Positions 20,901 to 32,330 of a stretch of DNA of 36,137 bases are shown piece after piece. Each line of letters starts with the position of its first letter. The stretch's first letter is position 1. A program made the position numbers and the translations under genes. Below the pieces are notes generated by a model, which did no database searches, was not told the origin of the DNA, and worked only from the letters and a program-made list of their open reading frames with translations. Source of the DNA: Pelargonium nanum (taxonomy: Eukaryota > Streptophyta > Magnoliopsida > Geraniales > Geraniaceae); contig JAYMTF010000448.1 in NCBI GenBank assembly GCA_036897485.1, positions 1-36,137 of the forward strand, read 5' to 3'.

Positions 20901-22909
20901 ACATGATAAGAATTACATATAAATGAAACTATCATTCAATTTTTAGGATGACGTGTATTTCTATAAATAATGGGATTTCTACTGAGAAAACTGAAAAACT
21001 TGTGTCATCATTATGATTTTTGAAGTGTGTTAACTTTCACTCTCTCCTCTCTCTTTTTTTTTGTTGTTGTTATTTATAATTATATGTTTTCGACCTTGCA
21101 GTTACACTTGGGGACTTGGAAATATGGGTCAACTTGGGCATTGCTCCCTTCAATATGGGGATAAAGAGTTGATACCGAGACGAGTGGTTGCTCTTGATGG
21201 AACATTTGTAAAAGATGTTGCATGTGGTGGTGTACACACATGTGCTTTGACTCATCAGGGGGGGCTTTATGCTTGGGGTGGTGGTCATGCAGGGCAGTTA
21301 GGTCTTGGTCCTCAAACTGGATACTTTTCATGCATTCCTAATGGATCTGAGCCATTTTTCCGAAATATACCTGTTTTGGTTATTCCAAGTGGAGTGCAAC
21401 TTGTTGCATGTGGACATTCGCACACACTCATTTGTACAAGGGATGGCAGAATTGAAGGGTGGGGTTACAATAGCTATGGTCAGGCAGCTAATGAGAAATC
21501 TACTTATGCTTGGTATCCATCACCAGTTGATTGGTATGTTATAGCTTACTCCTTGTTCAGTAGCTTCTGAAGAATTTAGTATTTTCTTATTGAAATATTG
21601 TATTGCAGGTGTGTGGGGGGAGTACGAAAACTAGCAGCTGGTGGGGGCCATTCGGCTGTACTGACTGATGCATGTTCCTTGAAAGAGTTGTGTGAGTTTA
21701 GGCTTGCAGATAATTTGACTCTTAAAAATGCCTCCGAGATTGAGGACGTTGCTTCCAGAACAGGATCGGATGCTTTAGTGCGCCTTTGTGGAAGACTGAG
21801 GTAACATTTTTTTCACACTTTTGAAATTGATATACATCCTACCCTCGATTCTCTTTTTAGTTCTAATATTCCTGAAACTAGAAAGTTCATTCTTCATCCT
21901 TACCTTCACAGTCCATTAGTTGCTAAAGAACTTAGAAAACCAAATGGCTTGAATTTGAAAATTAAACTAAAACACCATGCTACAGAATACCTCATTCTAT
22001 ATAATTGAATTACCCAACCCACCAATTCGTAGAGCTCAACCCAAACTGACACTGGGAGGGATTTAACATGCTGATATATTATTAGGCAGATTTGATTTGA
22101 ATGGATTCTTTTAACTTACCTGATCTGTCATTCAAAAACCTTGTTGTCTTTGAATAAATTATGCAGTGTTTTCTTTTGGGTACGTCAAACGCTATTATTC
22201 TCGAATATGACAGTTCTCCCTCTAACATTTGACTTGTAATATGATTAAGATGAATGTAATGCTTACCTATTGGTAGCTCTCTGATGCCCATTGTTTTGCT
22301 ACAGTGGGAAGATGGAAAGAAATACTATAGATGAAAAATAGGATGGAGAGAAAATGGGATATATGCACTTCCCAAGAGGCCCACCAAACTATATTATTTA
22401 AAGATGGCTTAGCGAACCTCCCTATTATAACTAGTTTATAGTGATAAAAGGATAAAATGGCACTCCACTCTTTTTTCCCTCATATTTTTCATTCTCCCTA
22501 CCAAACAGTTTGTTGGAATTTGGAAATTGTCATTATCTATTTGACAGTGGTAGCATCTTGGGTGGCTTACATATATAATCTAATTTGGCAAAACGAAAGG
22601 ACAAGATAGCTAGTTGTAAAAGCCAAGAGCAAGACTGCCAATAATTGATGGCTCCAATGATTTGGTTTAGGGGGACTTGGATATCCTGTTTTAATATCGA
22701 GTATGATTCTAAGAAGAAAAGGGTAAATACATAATTTTGAAACTATATATGGAAATTGGAAACATGTAATTTGATGTTGGTTAGTTTTAGCAATGTATGC
22801 AAGTGTAACTTTGGGTTTCAAGTTATGTTTTGCTTTAAAATGCTTACGGTGGATGAATTGACCTATCCTTTGCATCAACAGGGAGCATTTACTTGACGCT
22901 GAAGCTTGA
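17922..22909 (+). CDS. RCC1-repeat beta-propeller protein (UVR8-like family), 8 coding exons
   Basis: The protein is a seven-bladed RCC1-type propeller of the plant RCC1/UVR8-like superfamily. Coding exons: 17922-18177, 18356-18549, 18644-18691, 19607-19679, 19921-20092, 21102-21533, 21609-21800 and 22882-22909. They join in frame to 464 residues. The seven blade motifs are WGYNQAGQTGRN, WGANDFGQLGDG, WGQNQGSNCP (degenerate), WGYNEHGQLGRG, WGLGNMGQLGHC, WGGGHAGQLGLG and WGYNSYGQAANE, with CGxxHT/ALS strands between them. A helical tail follows the propeller (SLKELCEFRLADN, then REHLLDAEA). No membrane segment or extra domain is seen. UVR8 itself senses UV-B through a conserved Trp cluster and is a different subgroup. 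This one is nearer to uncharacterised plant RCC1 proteins often labelled UVR8-like, so I give no symbol and no pathway. Confidence 0.88.
22310..22515. repeat. Probable MITE in the last intron of the RCC1 gene
   Basis: The left part (GGGAAGATGGAAAGAAA, 22311 on) and the right part (CATATTTTTCATTCTCCC, ending about 22500) are approximate inverted complements, with a central segment between them. This is like small hAT-type non-autonomous elements. No target duplication was confirmed. Confidence 0.3.
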
Positions 22910-24040
22910 ATTGAAAGTGGTTTGGTCACCTTATATATGTATCGTCTCATGTTTGTACGTACTGTAAAATCTAAAGCTATTTGATTCTGATGCTCATGTG
23001 TAGTGTCTTGTATTTATTTAGGTTTATTATCTGAACATTTCAGCTAAACTGTATTTGTAGTTGGTAACCACACCAATGATCACCAATGTCGTTCTGATTG
23101 TAAAACCAAACTGTACTTTGACTACTTGTATTGCTCTGTACAACCAAACTTGTAATTTTAGTTAAACTCTTGAGATTATGTAAACTTTACTTTGACGTTG
23201 GATCGGAACTTTTTATAGTTAGTCTTGCCTCTTAATTAGTAAGAAATATTATGAAGAATAATCTAAGGTGATGGAGAATTATGTAGAAATGTATAATGTC
23301 ATGGGTCATATCCATAAACTCGAATTAGTAAAAGCTAATATGAAGATGTGAAATTGTGGGAGACTAGCCCAATCAATCCAACTCCCAGTTTTAGGAATGG
23401 AATAAAGATATCTATAATCCGGTTTGTGTGTGTGACCACAAAACGAAATAATTAGAATGATGAGACTGTTTGCAAATTAACATATCTCACCAAATAACTT
23501 AATAACCAATATCAAGCATGCTAAGTTTTTTTTTTTTTCTTTAAGCATTATGTTCCAAAATGGTCCACTTATATACATACGCATGAGTCAAAATGGTTTT
23601 TATTTTAATTTAATCCCTTGGATATCAACTTTGTTTCAAAATGGTGACCTCACTCACTATTTACCGTATATGTGTTATATTGAAGACTAATTCCATATAA
23701 AATGATGAGAAGTGTGTGTATAAAATAATACACATTATTTTATATTTTTGTGGTTCAGTATTAACTTTAGTCGAATAATAACTTGACATGTATGATATCA
23801 CCACTCTCTCATGAGTTTCTGGCGCGGAGTGCCCGGTTTACAAGACAACTGTATGCTTGGCTAATTTTGATTAGTTCAACATCAAAATATTTGATTTGTC
23901 ATATCTAGTTAATTGACACGTCACTTTGTACAAATATTTTTGTACAAAATTTTGTAAATATGACATTACACTATAATGATGCGTACATTTGACTAGGACA
24001 ATTAGACACATTATAGCGTGTTGTCGTCTTGTTCACATGT
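22910..24040. other. Intergenic region after the RCC1 gene
   Basis: AT-rich sequence with the RCC1 3'UTR at its left end and no coding frame that looks real. Nothing else was recognised. Confidence 0.4.
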
Positions 24041-24069
24041 AGTAAAATTGTCGTGAAAATATTTTAAGT

Positions 24070-25110
24070 GTTGAAATTTGAGGATGGAGCTGGAGGGTCG
24101 GGCCCTTTGGGGCGGAGCTGGAGACTTGAATCCTTAAAGCGCTTGGTCCCCTTGAAGTCTCAGGTTTAAACCACTCTTCATGTATTGTTGGTATTGTCTA
24201 TTAACAAAAAAAACTTAAATTCTTAATCATGAGTTCTTGTTGCTTGCGCAATGATAGCACAACAGAGATTTGAGTGTGTTTTAAGATAACCGTCTCGGGC
24301 ATGAGAGCAAGAGTCTCAAGTGTGGGAATCCCAGTCACGCCTTGCTATTGATGACTCTAGAGTGCGCTTCTAGAGAGAGAATCTCTTGTAAATTATGAGA
24401 TTACCAAACTCGTGTGGTCTTATGATTAGCTGTTGGAAAAGAGAAGTTTGCTTCTCGTGTTGGAGTTCTAGATTTTCGGGTGAGCCGACCATGAGCATCA
24501 TATGAGTTTTGGAGCTCATGTAAACCTTTCAAGTGTTATGGGTAGGAGCAGAACCCCCAAGAGACTATCGCTTCAGGTAGGAACCAAAACTCTAAGAATC
24601 TCAACAGCTCCGTGTAGAGTATTAGTGTCCAAACGATGTAAGACGAAACGGTGTGTTATTCTATTGAGGCGGGGAGTCATCAAGCCTTATGAGGTAACTT
24701 TGCAAGGCATGAGCCTCAGAGTGGAAAGTGAGTTGAGAGCTCACAGTTTAGACTAAGTGTTGCGGTCTTCTCCGGAGTCTCAAGACTCGGTGCATGAAAA
24801 AATGACTTGATGTCTCAATGAAAAAAATTACCATACTCATCGTGACGAAGGTTGTCCCATGAGCAACGTTTGCGGGAAGCCTTCATGATCGCGTCTACTC
24901 TTTGGCTCCATGACCGCGTGCAAGTATTGGTTCTGAAATCGCCACATAGGAACGCCCAACAACTCAATCTCGTCGTGATTAGTTGGACTTTGTCACGAGG
25001 GATGCCCATCAGTTCGAGGGAGGCGTTTTTGTGGGTGCAAGCTTCTTGATCTTGGGGTGAGCTTAGGGCAAGCTTCGAGGTGCTTGAATAGGGGAAGAGT
25101 TTCATAAAAG
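24070..25110. repeat. GC-richer block of unknown origin, possible transposon remnant
   Basis: About 1 kb with distinctly higher GC than its AT-rich surroundings. The left end (24115-24175) has TTGGTCCCCTTG and a box-B-like AGGTTTAAACC followed by an A-rich tail near 24207, suggesting a SINE remnant. The rest contains recurring GTCTC/GAGTCTC words and an open frame on the minus strand (25105-24815, 96 residues, including CWAFLCGDFRTNTCTR) that I cannot assign. Broken frames on both strands argue against an intact gene. An LTR or other transposon relic is likelier. Confidence 0.4.
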
Positions 25111-25538
25111 CTTTCTACAACTACATATAGCTCTTGGGTGTCGCGTGTCAACTTTTCATTCGTCATCTTCCAATTTCTAATGTAGCATCAACATACTTAC
25201 AAAAGCATTATGAAATTAGTAAAATAAAATATTTGGTGAACTAGAGTTTTATGTGACCATTGAGGGTCACAAGAGACGAGCCATTCGAGTATGGCACTAT
25301 GATATAGTGGGTGTGGAGCAAGCACATGCACATCATCGCAAATAGGGCAAAAGGAAGATGGAAGATGCATTGCTTTTAATTCCATATTCCAGTCTGCATT
25401 TTTACACTCATATATTAATTAATTTATCATAAAGTAGGAACTACATATCACATCACATCACAGACGTATTTAATTATATTATACGTAAATAGAGCTACTG
25501 ATTAATAACACTAATTAAGATTAATCCAACATATCATA

Positions 25539-28500
25539 TTATTGATTGAGATGACGCAGCATCCATGGTGGCATGTGTGTGTTCCCACTTTGTCTCCCTC
25601 TCATACCTTCTTCTTCTTCCTCGTTTATCATTCCTCTTCCCACCACCTGCTGCTGGAAACTATACATACACACATACATACATACATATAATTAATAATT
25701 AACAGTAGTAGATCATGCATGGATGGAGAGTAAGCCAGAGAATTATGTGTAGTAGTGTACCCCATAGTTAAAGGAGTTGGTGGCGGAAGCATGAAAGGTG
25801 ACGATGAGTTGTGACCAACTTGTGTCCACTGTGTCTGTGTCTGTGGCTGTGGCTGTTCACGCTCGCTCAGTGTCTTCTCATTTTCTTTCACCTATTTATA
25901 TCCACCATTTAGTTATAGCATTAAACTTGTATGTGTTTTGTGTTTATACACGTGCCGTGTTCATGTTGAGTCGTGTAACACACAAACAACATTCTGCGAA
26001 TGCAATACACGCACACACGAATGGCCAGCTCTAGACTATATGTAATATACACGACAATATTCCAAGAAATAATTACCTTCTTTGCTAGAATGCTGTTTTG
26101 CTCGTTCAGTGCCTTCTCCTGCAACAAAATCAGTTCATACAAATGCATTTATCCAATATTAGTAGAGCTGTTGTGCTCAGAAAAAAAATATTAGTAGAGC
26201 TGCAATGTGCTATACATTACTTAAAGGCTTAAACTTGCTTTAATACCATGTTATTTACTTTGATTATAAGTTAGGTTACATGTATAAACTTGAATTATCC
26301 TTCAATACAGTGCACAATTAATGAACACTGTCCATTCAGGTGAAAGATTCAAATTTGTTAGGCTTGTCTGGGTGGATTAATCTTCAAAACTCAGTTTAAT
26401 TATATCGTCTTTGTTATAGTCTGATTTGAATAATAAATTATTAATTTTGTGCGTTATAAAAAACTATAAACTAGGGTTTTACCTTTTTCTGCAGCTCTGA
26501 GATAGACTCATGCATAAGTTGGTTCTGCATTTCCAATCAGTTGATCACTATACATACTGGATATAATAAAGTAAAAGAGATATATCTAGATGCTTTCTAA
26601 TTTCCTTACCTTTCTTGTTCGAATGCGCTTGAGAGCTATGTCAAGCTGTTGCTCTAGACTTTGAAGCTCTCTCAGGCTTAAGGGATCCAAATCTTCACCC
26701 ACAAAGTGGCTACACATGATCCAGTGAACCACTTAATTATGTTTAGACTAGTTGTGCAAAAATGAGCATCAATCTATCATCCAGATGGGTACATATATAT
26801 ATAAATACCTTATGTTTCTTTGTAGAACTTCAATCCTAGCCACCAGTTTGGGGTATTCCAGAGACCAGTTGGCCTATACAGAATGCACAGAAATTTGCTT
26901 ACAAGGTTTGTTTCTCAACCTAACTTTTCATGGTCTACACTACAATTATATATAGTTCAAATGAGTACACATTTGACCTAAACTTGTTTGTACATTGTCT
27001 AGTGGATTGATGTAAGAAATTACCTGTGATTCAGGTTGTTCGTGAGCTCCAACAAGCTGTCGTTCAGCATATGAATATCTCTCGTATCGTTCTAGGATCT
27101 GCTCCATGCTGTATCACAAACAAAGGTTTAAATATTGCTGTAGTGTAGTGTTCATAATTTTATTATTAGATTAGAATAAAAGGAGCATATTAAGATGGCT
27201 AATATGAGAAATGATCAGGCATGATATTCAAGTAAGTTGTGGTCCATGAGTGTTTATTTTGACTGTGTTCCAAGAAAGCTGATTTAGAGAAACTAATCAA
27301 ATTAACATATAGCTAGAGACTTACATGGTCCCAACTTAGAATAAACTTGAAGCATAATTTGCATTCCACTCATCCAAATTAAGAGCATAGCTTAACAAAA
27401 CTTGACACTTTCACAAATAAAAGGGCACAACAATTTCTTCACTAAAGTTGTTAAATTTAAAGAAGAGAATAATACATGGTAGGTGCTCAGGAGAATGGGA
27501 CATGTCTTCACACACACACACACTATATATATACACTGTAATAGATATGTTCATAGAAAATAAAATTACAACACCAATGAAGACTGAAAAACAATGACTA
27601 CCAGAAGAAAATGGCAGTAGATGTTAGAATAGAATAGTACAAAAGTACAAACGAGAACTTCAACTATCAGTTTGATCTTTTAGTTGAGTTGATTCTTTAA
27701 CATTTTTACCTCTCTTTTTTTTTCTTTTTTAATTTGTTTGATTCTTGTTGCATAATAGTTCAAATGGATCATTAATTTGTTTGATTCTTGTTGCATAATA
27801 TGCTGTTGCCGTTTGGGATACTTATTTATGAGAAATCACTGTGAAATTAAAATAGTCTTAATGGAATACTTATTTATTGGTTGAATATATTTTGAATTCA
27901 ACATAATGTTGTGTTTATAAGATTGGTCTACTATTAATAAATTTTCCTAATTAAATTATGGAACTTATTTTGATAAAAGTTATATTCAATTAGTACTTAA
28001 CTTTTTGTTAGAAAGGCAAACAAAAACAAAACATTTTGTTAGAAAGAAGCCTCATCCTCTCATGGAATGTTTGTTTAACTATTTTCATGTGAATTTTTAA
28101 GAGAAAAAAATATATATTTAGAAGCTAAGATATCTATTTACACTTCTTGATAGTTTTTACTTGAATCACTTATTTCTCTTTCATTACTATCATTTATAAA
28201 TTATCTAGTTTATTTTGTTCTTATAATTAGTCAACAAGTCTATCTTAGATAATATAGTTTTACTGTATTATCAACCACGTTCATATTACGTTAATTGAAA
28301 GACGATTATTGAGTGTCGCGGCCGTTAAAGTTAAGAAGTGGTTGGGGGATAAAATCTTTCATACAAAATAATACATTCCAAAAAGAAAGGTATGCAATAT
28401 GATCATCAATAGGAGTACGTAGTTGCGAGAGGGTGGGTTCGCAACTATGGTGGAAAAACTGAAACTAACGCAAATAGAACACCCTAACCTTATAAGTTGT

Positions 28501-31500
28501 CGCAACTCATAAAAGGGAATGATAATAAGCTCAACAACCTTATAATTTGTCGCAACTCATATGAAAACTCCTTTAAGACATGATTGTGATCGTTATTGCA
28601 AGCAACAAAATTTAATGTTTACGAGATCAAGAATATGAACACCTGCGTAAACAGGTTCAGACCCTTACAACGTTGATTACGCAGTTTGTGGTAATCACCA
28701 AAGGATAATTAAGTGAAAGACGCGACAGGCGATGAGATAGATTCGAGATTAAGTCTTTTTCAAGAAGGGAGGCTATGATGCAAGTGAATAGAGTCTCAAA
28801 CTAACGTTTTCGGAATGAACAAAAATTAAGTTAGTCCATTCAAAACGGACCCACTACAAATTCTCGTTTAGCCATAACTAGTCATTATAGGCACTTGAGA
28901 TTGTTTGATCATATGTTATTTAAGTCTTTTTGAAGTATTATAAAAAAATTCCACTCACTAGCATCACTGATTCATGCCAATGGTGCCACTACTTCAACAC
29001 CTTAAAACCTGTAAGCTTCGTACTTTCCATCCAGCAAAGAATGCATTTTCTTAGTGCCCACCACAGACAAAGATTGCTTCTCATTTGCTAGAAAAAATCT
29101 CCCAATTACGCGCTGCAGATCCGCTTTAGACATTCCAGAATGAAGTTCATATTTATATATACAATGGAAAATTTATGATATCAAACTTTATAGATAACAT
29201 AATCATTTGATCTTAATATTTTGGAAAAGAAGTGATAAAAGAGAGGGAAAAAAAAGTTGAGTACTTTTCAGGATCATAAGGAGGAAAGAAAAAAAACTAG
29301 CTAGGAAACAAATAGTTTAATTTGAAAGTTTTTTTTGTTGATAGTTTAATTTGAAAGTTAAACCTCCTTTTCAAAAATGTTAACTTTAATTTTATTTCAA
29401 ATTTATATTCAAAGCCACCATTAATTTCTTACTAGTTTGCTTGTTTTTGTTTTTTGTCTTTTTGTTTTGTTTTTTTATGTTCCGTCAGTTTCTTCATAAA
29501 TCAAACTAACTAGAATTACTGAGTTTTTCTTATTTCAATTTTTTTTGCGGGACTTTGAAGCTTGTAATGATAAAGACAATGAACTTTTTGTATCTTTTCT
29601 TGTAGAATCAATTAAGGATATTTTTGGTACAATGACACATTCTTTTTATTCATCAAACAAATTAAAATAATTGAGTCACAAGTTGTATGAATATCTCACC
29701 AGAAAATAATATCATATAGAAATAATAGGAAAAGTTTCCAATTTTGAAAGACTCCAATAAAGTTAAAGCCAAATACATCATTAAAATGTATATTTATGAT
29801 TAATGGTGTGCTGATATATACTATTTGTAGAAATTATATTAACCCAATTGAGTTAACCAACTAGTGGAAAACATGTATGACCAATGACTCTTAATGATAA
29901 CTTCTTAAACTATGTTGGGGTGGGGGTCGTTTGGTTAGAAAGAGATGAGTGAATCCAAGGTGATTGAAGCGATTGCAATCCGTGAAGCACTGAACTGGAT
30001 GAAGGTGATTGAAGCGATTACAATCCGTGAAGCACTGAATTAGATGATAGAGCGAGGTTGGTCGAATCTGACAGCGGTATTCTTTTCATGTTGTTGAGGC
30101 CATCAAAACCGGAGGGGAGGAATGATAATTAATGATATTTTTTTAATCTAATTATGAATTATATAATTACAATTTCATATTCAATAAAGTTAAATAATTT
30201 TGTATATATATACGTATAAAATAACTTAGGTGTAATGTAATGCTGTATGTGACTTTTTAATTGACGGAGTTCACTAATACTCATCATTTCAAATGTACGA
30301 AAATAAAATAACTCGTAAACCATGTAATTTCAATTTATTCAAATTTAAGTTCCTTTAATAACGAATGTTAGGCAATATAATATTTTTACTTAAAAATGTG
30401 TCATTAAGAAGTGTAACAAATGCAATAATCATAATTTTAAGATATACAATATGCTTCAATTTCTTAACAATGAAATAAAATAAAATCATACGATCCTCAC
30501 CTTAGATACACAAATAAGTTAATATACAAGTGTCCAAATGTTTGTTTGTAGTTTAACATAAATTATTATAAACAGCAAAAAAACACAATCCTTATTTTCT
30601 ATTATTTTTTTTATAGGTTCTATTAATTTCTTAGTTATGCACTTCTGAAAAATGTATATCAAAATAATTTTAGTAGCTTTATTTGCTAGATTTGTTTTAG
30701 AATAGTATGATTTTTGGGCAGTTAATTTCAGATCAAATTTACAGTAGTGTTGGTCATTACAATGATTTTTCAAAAACTGTAATGAAAATAAGACATACAA
30801 ATATATACTTACAATTGACAAGTTTCAGAAAATAACACTCCTTTTAATAGGCAGTGCACACATTTTTAGTCTAATCCTTTGCTTCTAGTCAAAGAAAAGC
30901 ATAAACAAACGTCCTTGTTTTGTAAAAGTTATGAAAATGAAGTACTTGAATCATTTTTCAGACTTGACAGCATAAACAAGACAGTATGTTATGTGCTTAA
31001 TGCAAATAAATCCTTATAATTAAATAATAATCCTGTTTAAATCTTACTCATTTAATCGATGATGATGATATATATAGACCAATTCAGAAAATGTTTTTAA
31101 AAAATGAGTAGAATATTTACATTTTATCCCTATATAGTTTCACACATATGACACATGTCATATGTAACCTCAAGAGCACTGTAAAAAAAATAATAGGTAC
31201 TAGGTTACAACTCATAGGTAACACCAACCCCCAAAAAATGACACAAATCCACACACATATTACTCTCTCACTACTCTCTATTTTCACTATTTCATTATAA
31301 CACATTATCACAACATATTATACTAATAGTAATAATACTCGATTATGTTTTTGAATCAACGATTCCACCACCAATTGAGAGACACAACCTTAAAATTCGG
31401 AGATCCAAAGCGACTTAAACCGTTTTGCCTAGTGGTTGTTTCATCTCTCTATGTAGGTGAATATATATAGATTTATAAGGTGTATAGTACATAGAGCCAC

Positions 31501-31952
31501 AACAGAAGGTGCTTCTTCTTTTATGCGAAGCCAGTCTTAAAACATGTCCAAAATATATAGATTAAAAAGCGGTATAGTACTGGGTAGCTACCAGAATACA
31601 AATACTATTTATATGAAACAGTAGAGTAGTAGCTGGTTTGGTAATTAACTCCATTTCTCAACCATCACTCCGACACACTGTAAATGTAATTAATTATAAG
31701 AATCGCTAGCTTGTCTCATCTTGTTCTTGTGAAAATGAGATTTAAGGAAAGAAGAGAAAGAACATACCTGGTATCGCTTGCGTATTCAAAGAGCTTTCCC
31801 TTAGTAGAAAAGACGATCAAGGCGACGTCGGCGTCGCAGAGAACGGAGATCTCGTGAGCTTTCTTGAGCAGCCCCGTCCTCCTCTTCGAGAACGTCACTT
31901 GCCGGCTTATCTTGTTCTCGATCCGCTTCAGCTGAACCCTACCTCTCCCCAT
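25539..31952 (-). CDS. FUL-like: FRUITFULL-like MADS-box transcription factor, 8 exons
   Basis: This is a type II MIKC MADS-box protein of the AP1/SQUA-FUL clade, a DNA-binding factor for CArG boxes that controls meristem identity and fruit development. Exons: 31952-31768, 27108-27024, 26873-26809, 26709-26610, 26524-26483, 26118-26077, 25891-25761 and 25659-25539. They join in frame to 256 residues with the canonical eight-exon MIKC layout (K-box exons of 65, 100, 42 and 42 bases). The MADS domain (1-60) begins [15 protein letters not shown] and ends [29 protein letters not shown] marks the I region and [18 protein letters not shown] the K-domain start. [19 protein letters not shown] lies in the K domain. 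The C-terminus has a QPQPQTQTQ tract, an EEEEE run and ends [11 protein letters not shown] (246-256). That is the FUL-like (paleoAP1) motif, not the farnesylated CFAA tail of euAP1. Differences from common forms are DPLSL (usually DSLSL) and SDTS in place of TDSC. AP1 orthology is therefore excluded by the tail. Confidence 0.93.
27729..27800. repeat. Perfect 29-bp direct repeat, 43-bp period
   Basis: The same 29 bases, beginning TTAATTTGTTTGATTC and ending GCATAATA, occur at 27729-27757 and 27772-27800. The identity suggests a recent local duplication. Confidence 0.85.
28300..28900 (+). mobile_element. Relic of a Gypsy-type LTR retrotransposon leader and gag region
   Basis: GTCGCGGCCGTTAAAGTTAAG at about 28315 recalls leader sequence found in plant Ty3/Gypsy elements. 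Further on, a broken frame spells [13 protein letters not shown] and then RLSLFQEG followed by GGYDAS in a shifted frame. That matches my memory of the region before and in gag polyproteins of such elements. Two copies of a TTATAAGTTGTCGCAACTCATA-type word lie at 28490-28511 and 28540-28561. Stops and frameshifts show it is dead. No LTRs were delimited. Confidence 0.4.
29312..29359. repeat. 19-bp direct repeat flanking a T-rich spacer
   Basis: ATAGTTTAATTTGAAAGTT occurs at 29312-29330 and 29341-29359, separated by ten bases that are mostly T. It could be a small templated duplication. Confidence 0.7.
29949..30110 (+). mobile_element. RNase-H-like retroelement fragment with a tandem 45-bp duplication
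   Basis: The plus-strand frame spells [15 protein letters not shown], then [13 protein letters not shown], a stop, and [10 protein letters not shown]. This resembles the RNase H-like segment (xxAIREAL-W, then a GW motif) of plant non-LTR retrotransposons. The 45-base unit at 29957-30001 is repeated at 30002-30046 with three differences. No other domain survives nearby. Confidence 0.5.
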
Positions 31953-32330
31953 TTCTCGATCTTCTCTTCCAAATAATTTTAATTAGAGCAAGAAGAAAGA
32001 AGAAGAATATGTATTTGTGTGTGTGTTTTTGGGGTTTGTGGGAAGATTTCTATATATGTGAGGTGAGGAGTGAGGAGTGTTATTGTATGGAGGGTAGGGT
32101 GTTGTGTATATATGGGAAAAGGAAAAGGAAGAGGATGGGGAAGGAAGGACTCACACACTCATAGAGACAGAGAGGAAATGGAAATGGAAATGGAAATGGA
32201 AATGTATAAATATTTGGAAAAAGAAAGATGGTTTTTAAGGTAATATTAAGAAGAGGAAGAAAAGGAAGGGTGGTATTGGGAAAACCAGAGTGGTTTGGGG
32301 AAAATGGCTGTCGTGCTGTGATTGGTCGAG
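31953..32330 (-). promoter_or_regulatory. FUL-like gene 5'UTR and proximal promoter
   Basis: The region upstream of the MADS ATG holds two TATA-like words on the minus strand: ATATATAC (32114-32107) and ATATATAG (32058-32051). It also has a (GGAAAT)5 microsatellite at 32174-32203 and purine-rich sequence typical of MADS-gene leaders. Which TATA is used is not known. No perfect CC(A/T)6GG box was seen here. Confidence 0.4.
32174..32203. repeat. (GGAAAT)5 hexanucleotide microsatellite
   Basis: Five perfect GGAAAT units, ATTTCC on the coding strand of the MADS gene, lie about 220-250 bases before the start codon. Confidence 0.9.

Larger units (their letters stand above)
27109..31767 (-). other. 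Long first intron (4.66 kb) of the FUL-like gene
   Basis: This intron separates the MADS-domain exon from the I-region exon. Long first introns are usual in AP1/FUL genes and often hold regulatory elements. It contains a Gypsy-like relic (about 28300-28900), an RNase-H-like fragment with a 45-bp duplication (29949-30110), and two small perfect direct repeats (27729-27800 and 29312-29359). The remainder is AT-rich with no coding signal. Confidence 0.8.

Noticed and set aside
24502..24756. Open frame of 84 codons on the plus strand
   Set aside because: It has no recognisable domain, lies in a composition-biased repeat-like block, and is matched by an unrelated frame on the opposite strand.
24815..25105. 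Open frame of 96 codons on the minus strand
   Set aside because: No family similarity and no splice or promoter context. It is kept only as part of the unassigned block.
28490..28561. Two near-identical 22-base words as a possible CRISPR-like array
   Set aside because: Only two copies in a nuclear plant intron, within a retroelement relic. There is no array structure.
30841..30850. C(A/T)8G word (CTTTTAATAG) in the MADS intron as a regulatory CArG-like box
   Set aside because: Such words are expected several times by chance in 4.6 kb of AT-rich DNA. No perfect CC(A/T)6GG was found to support it.
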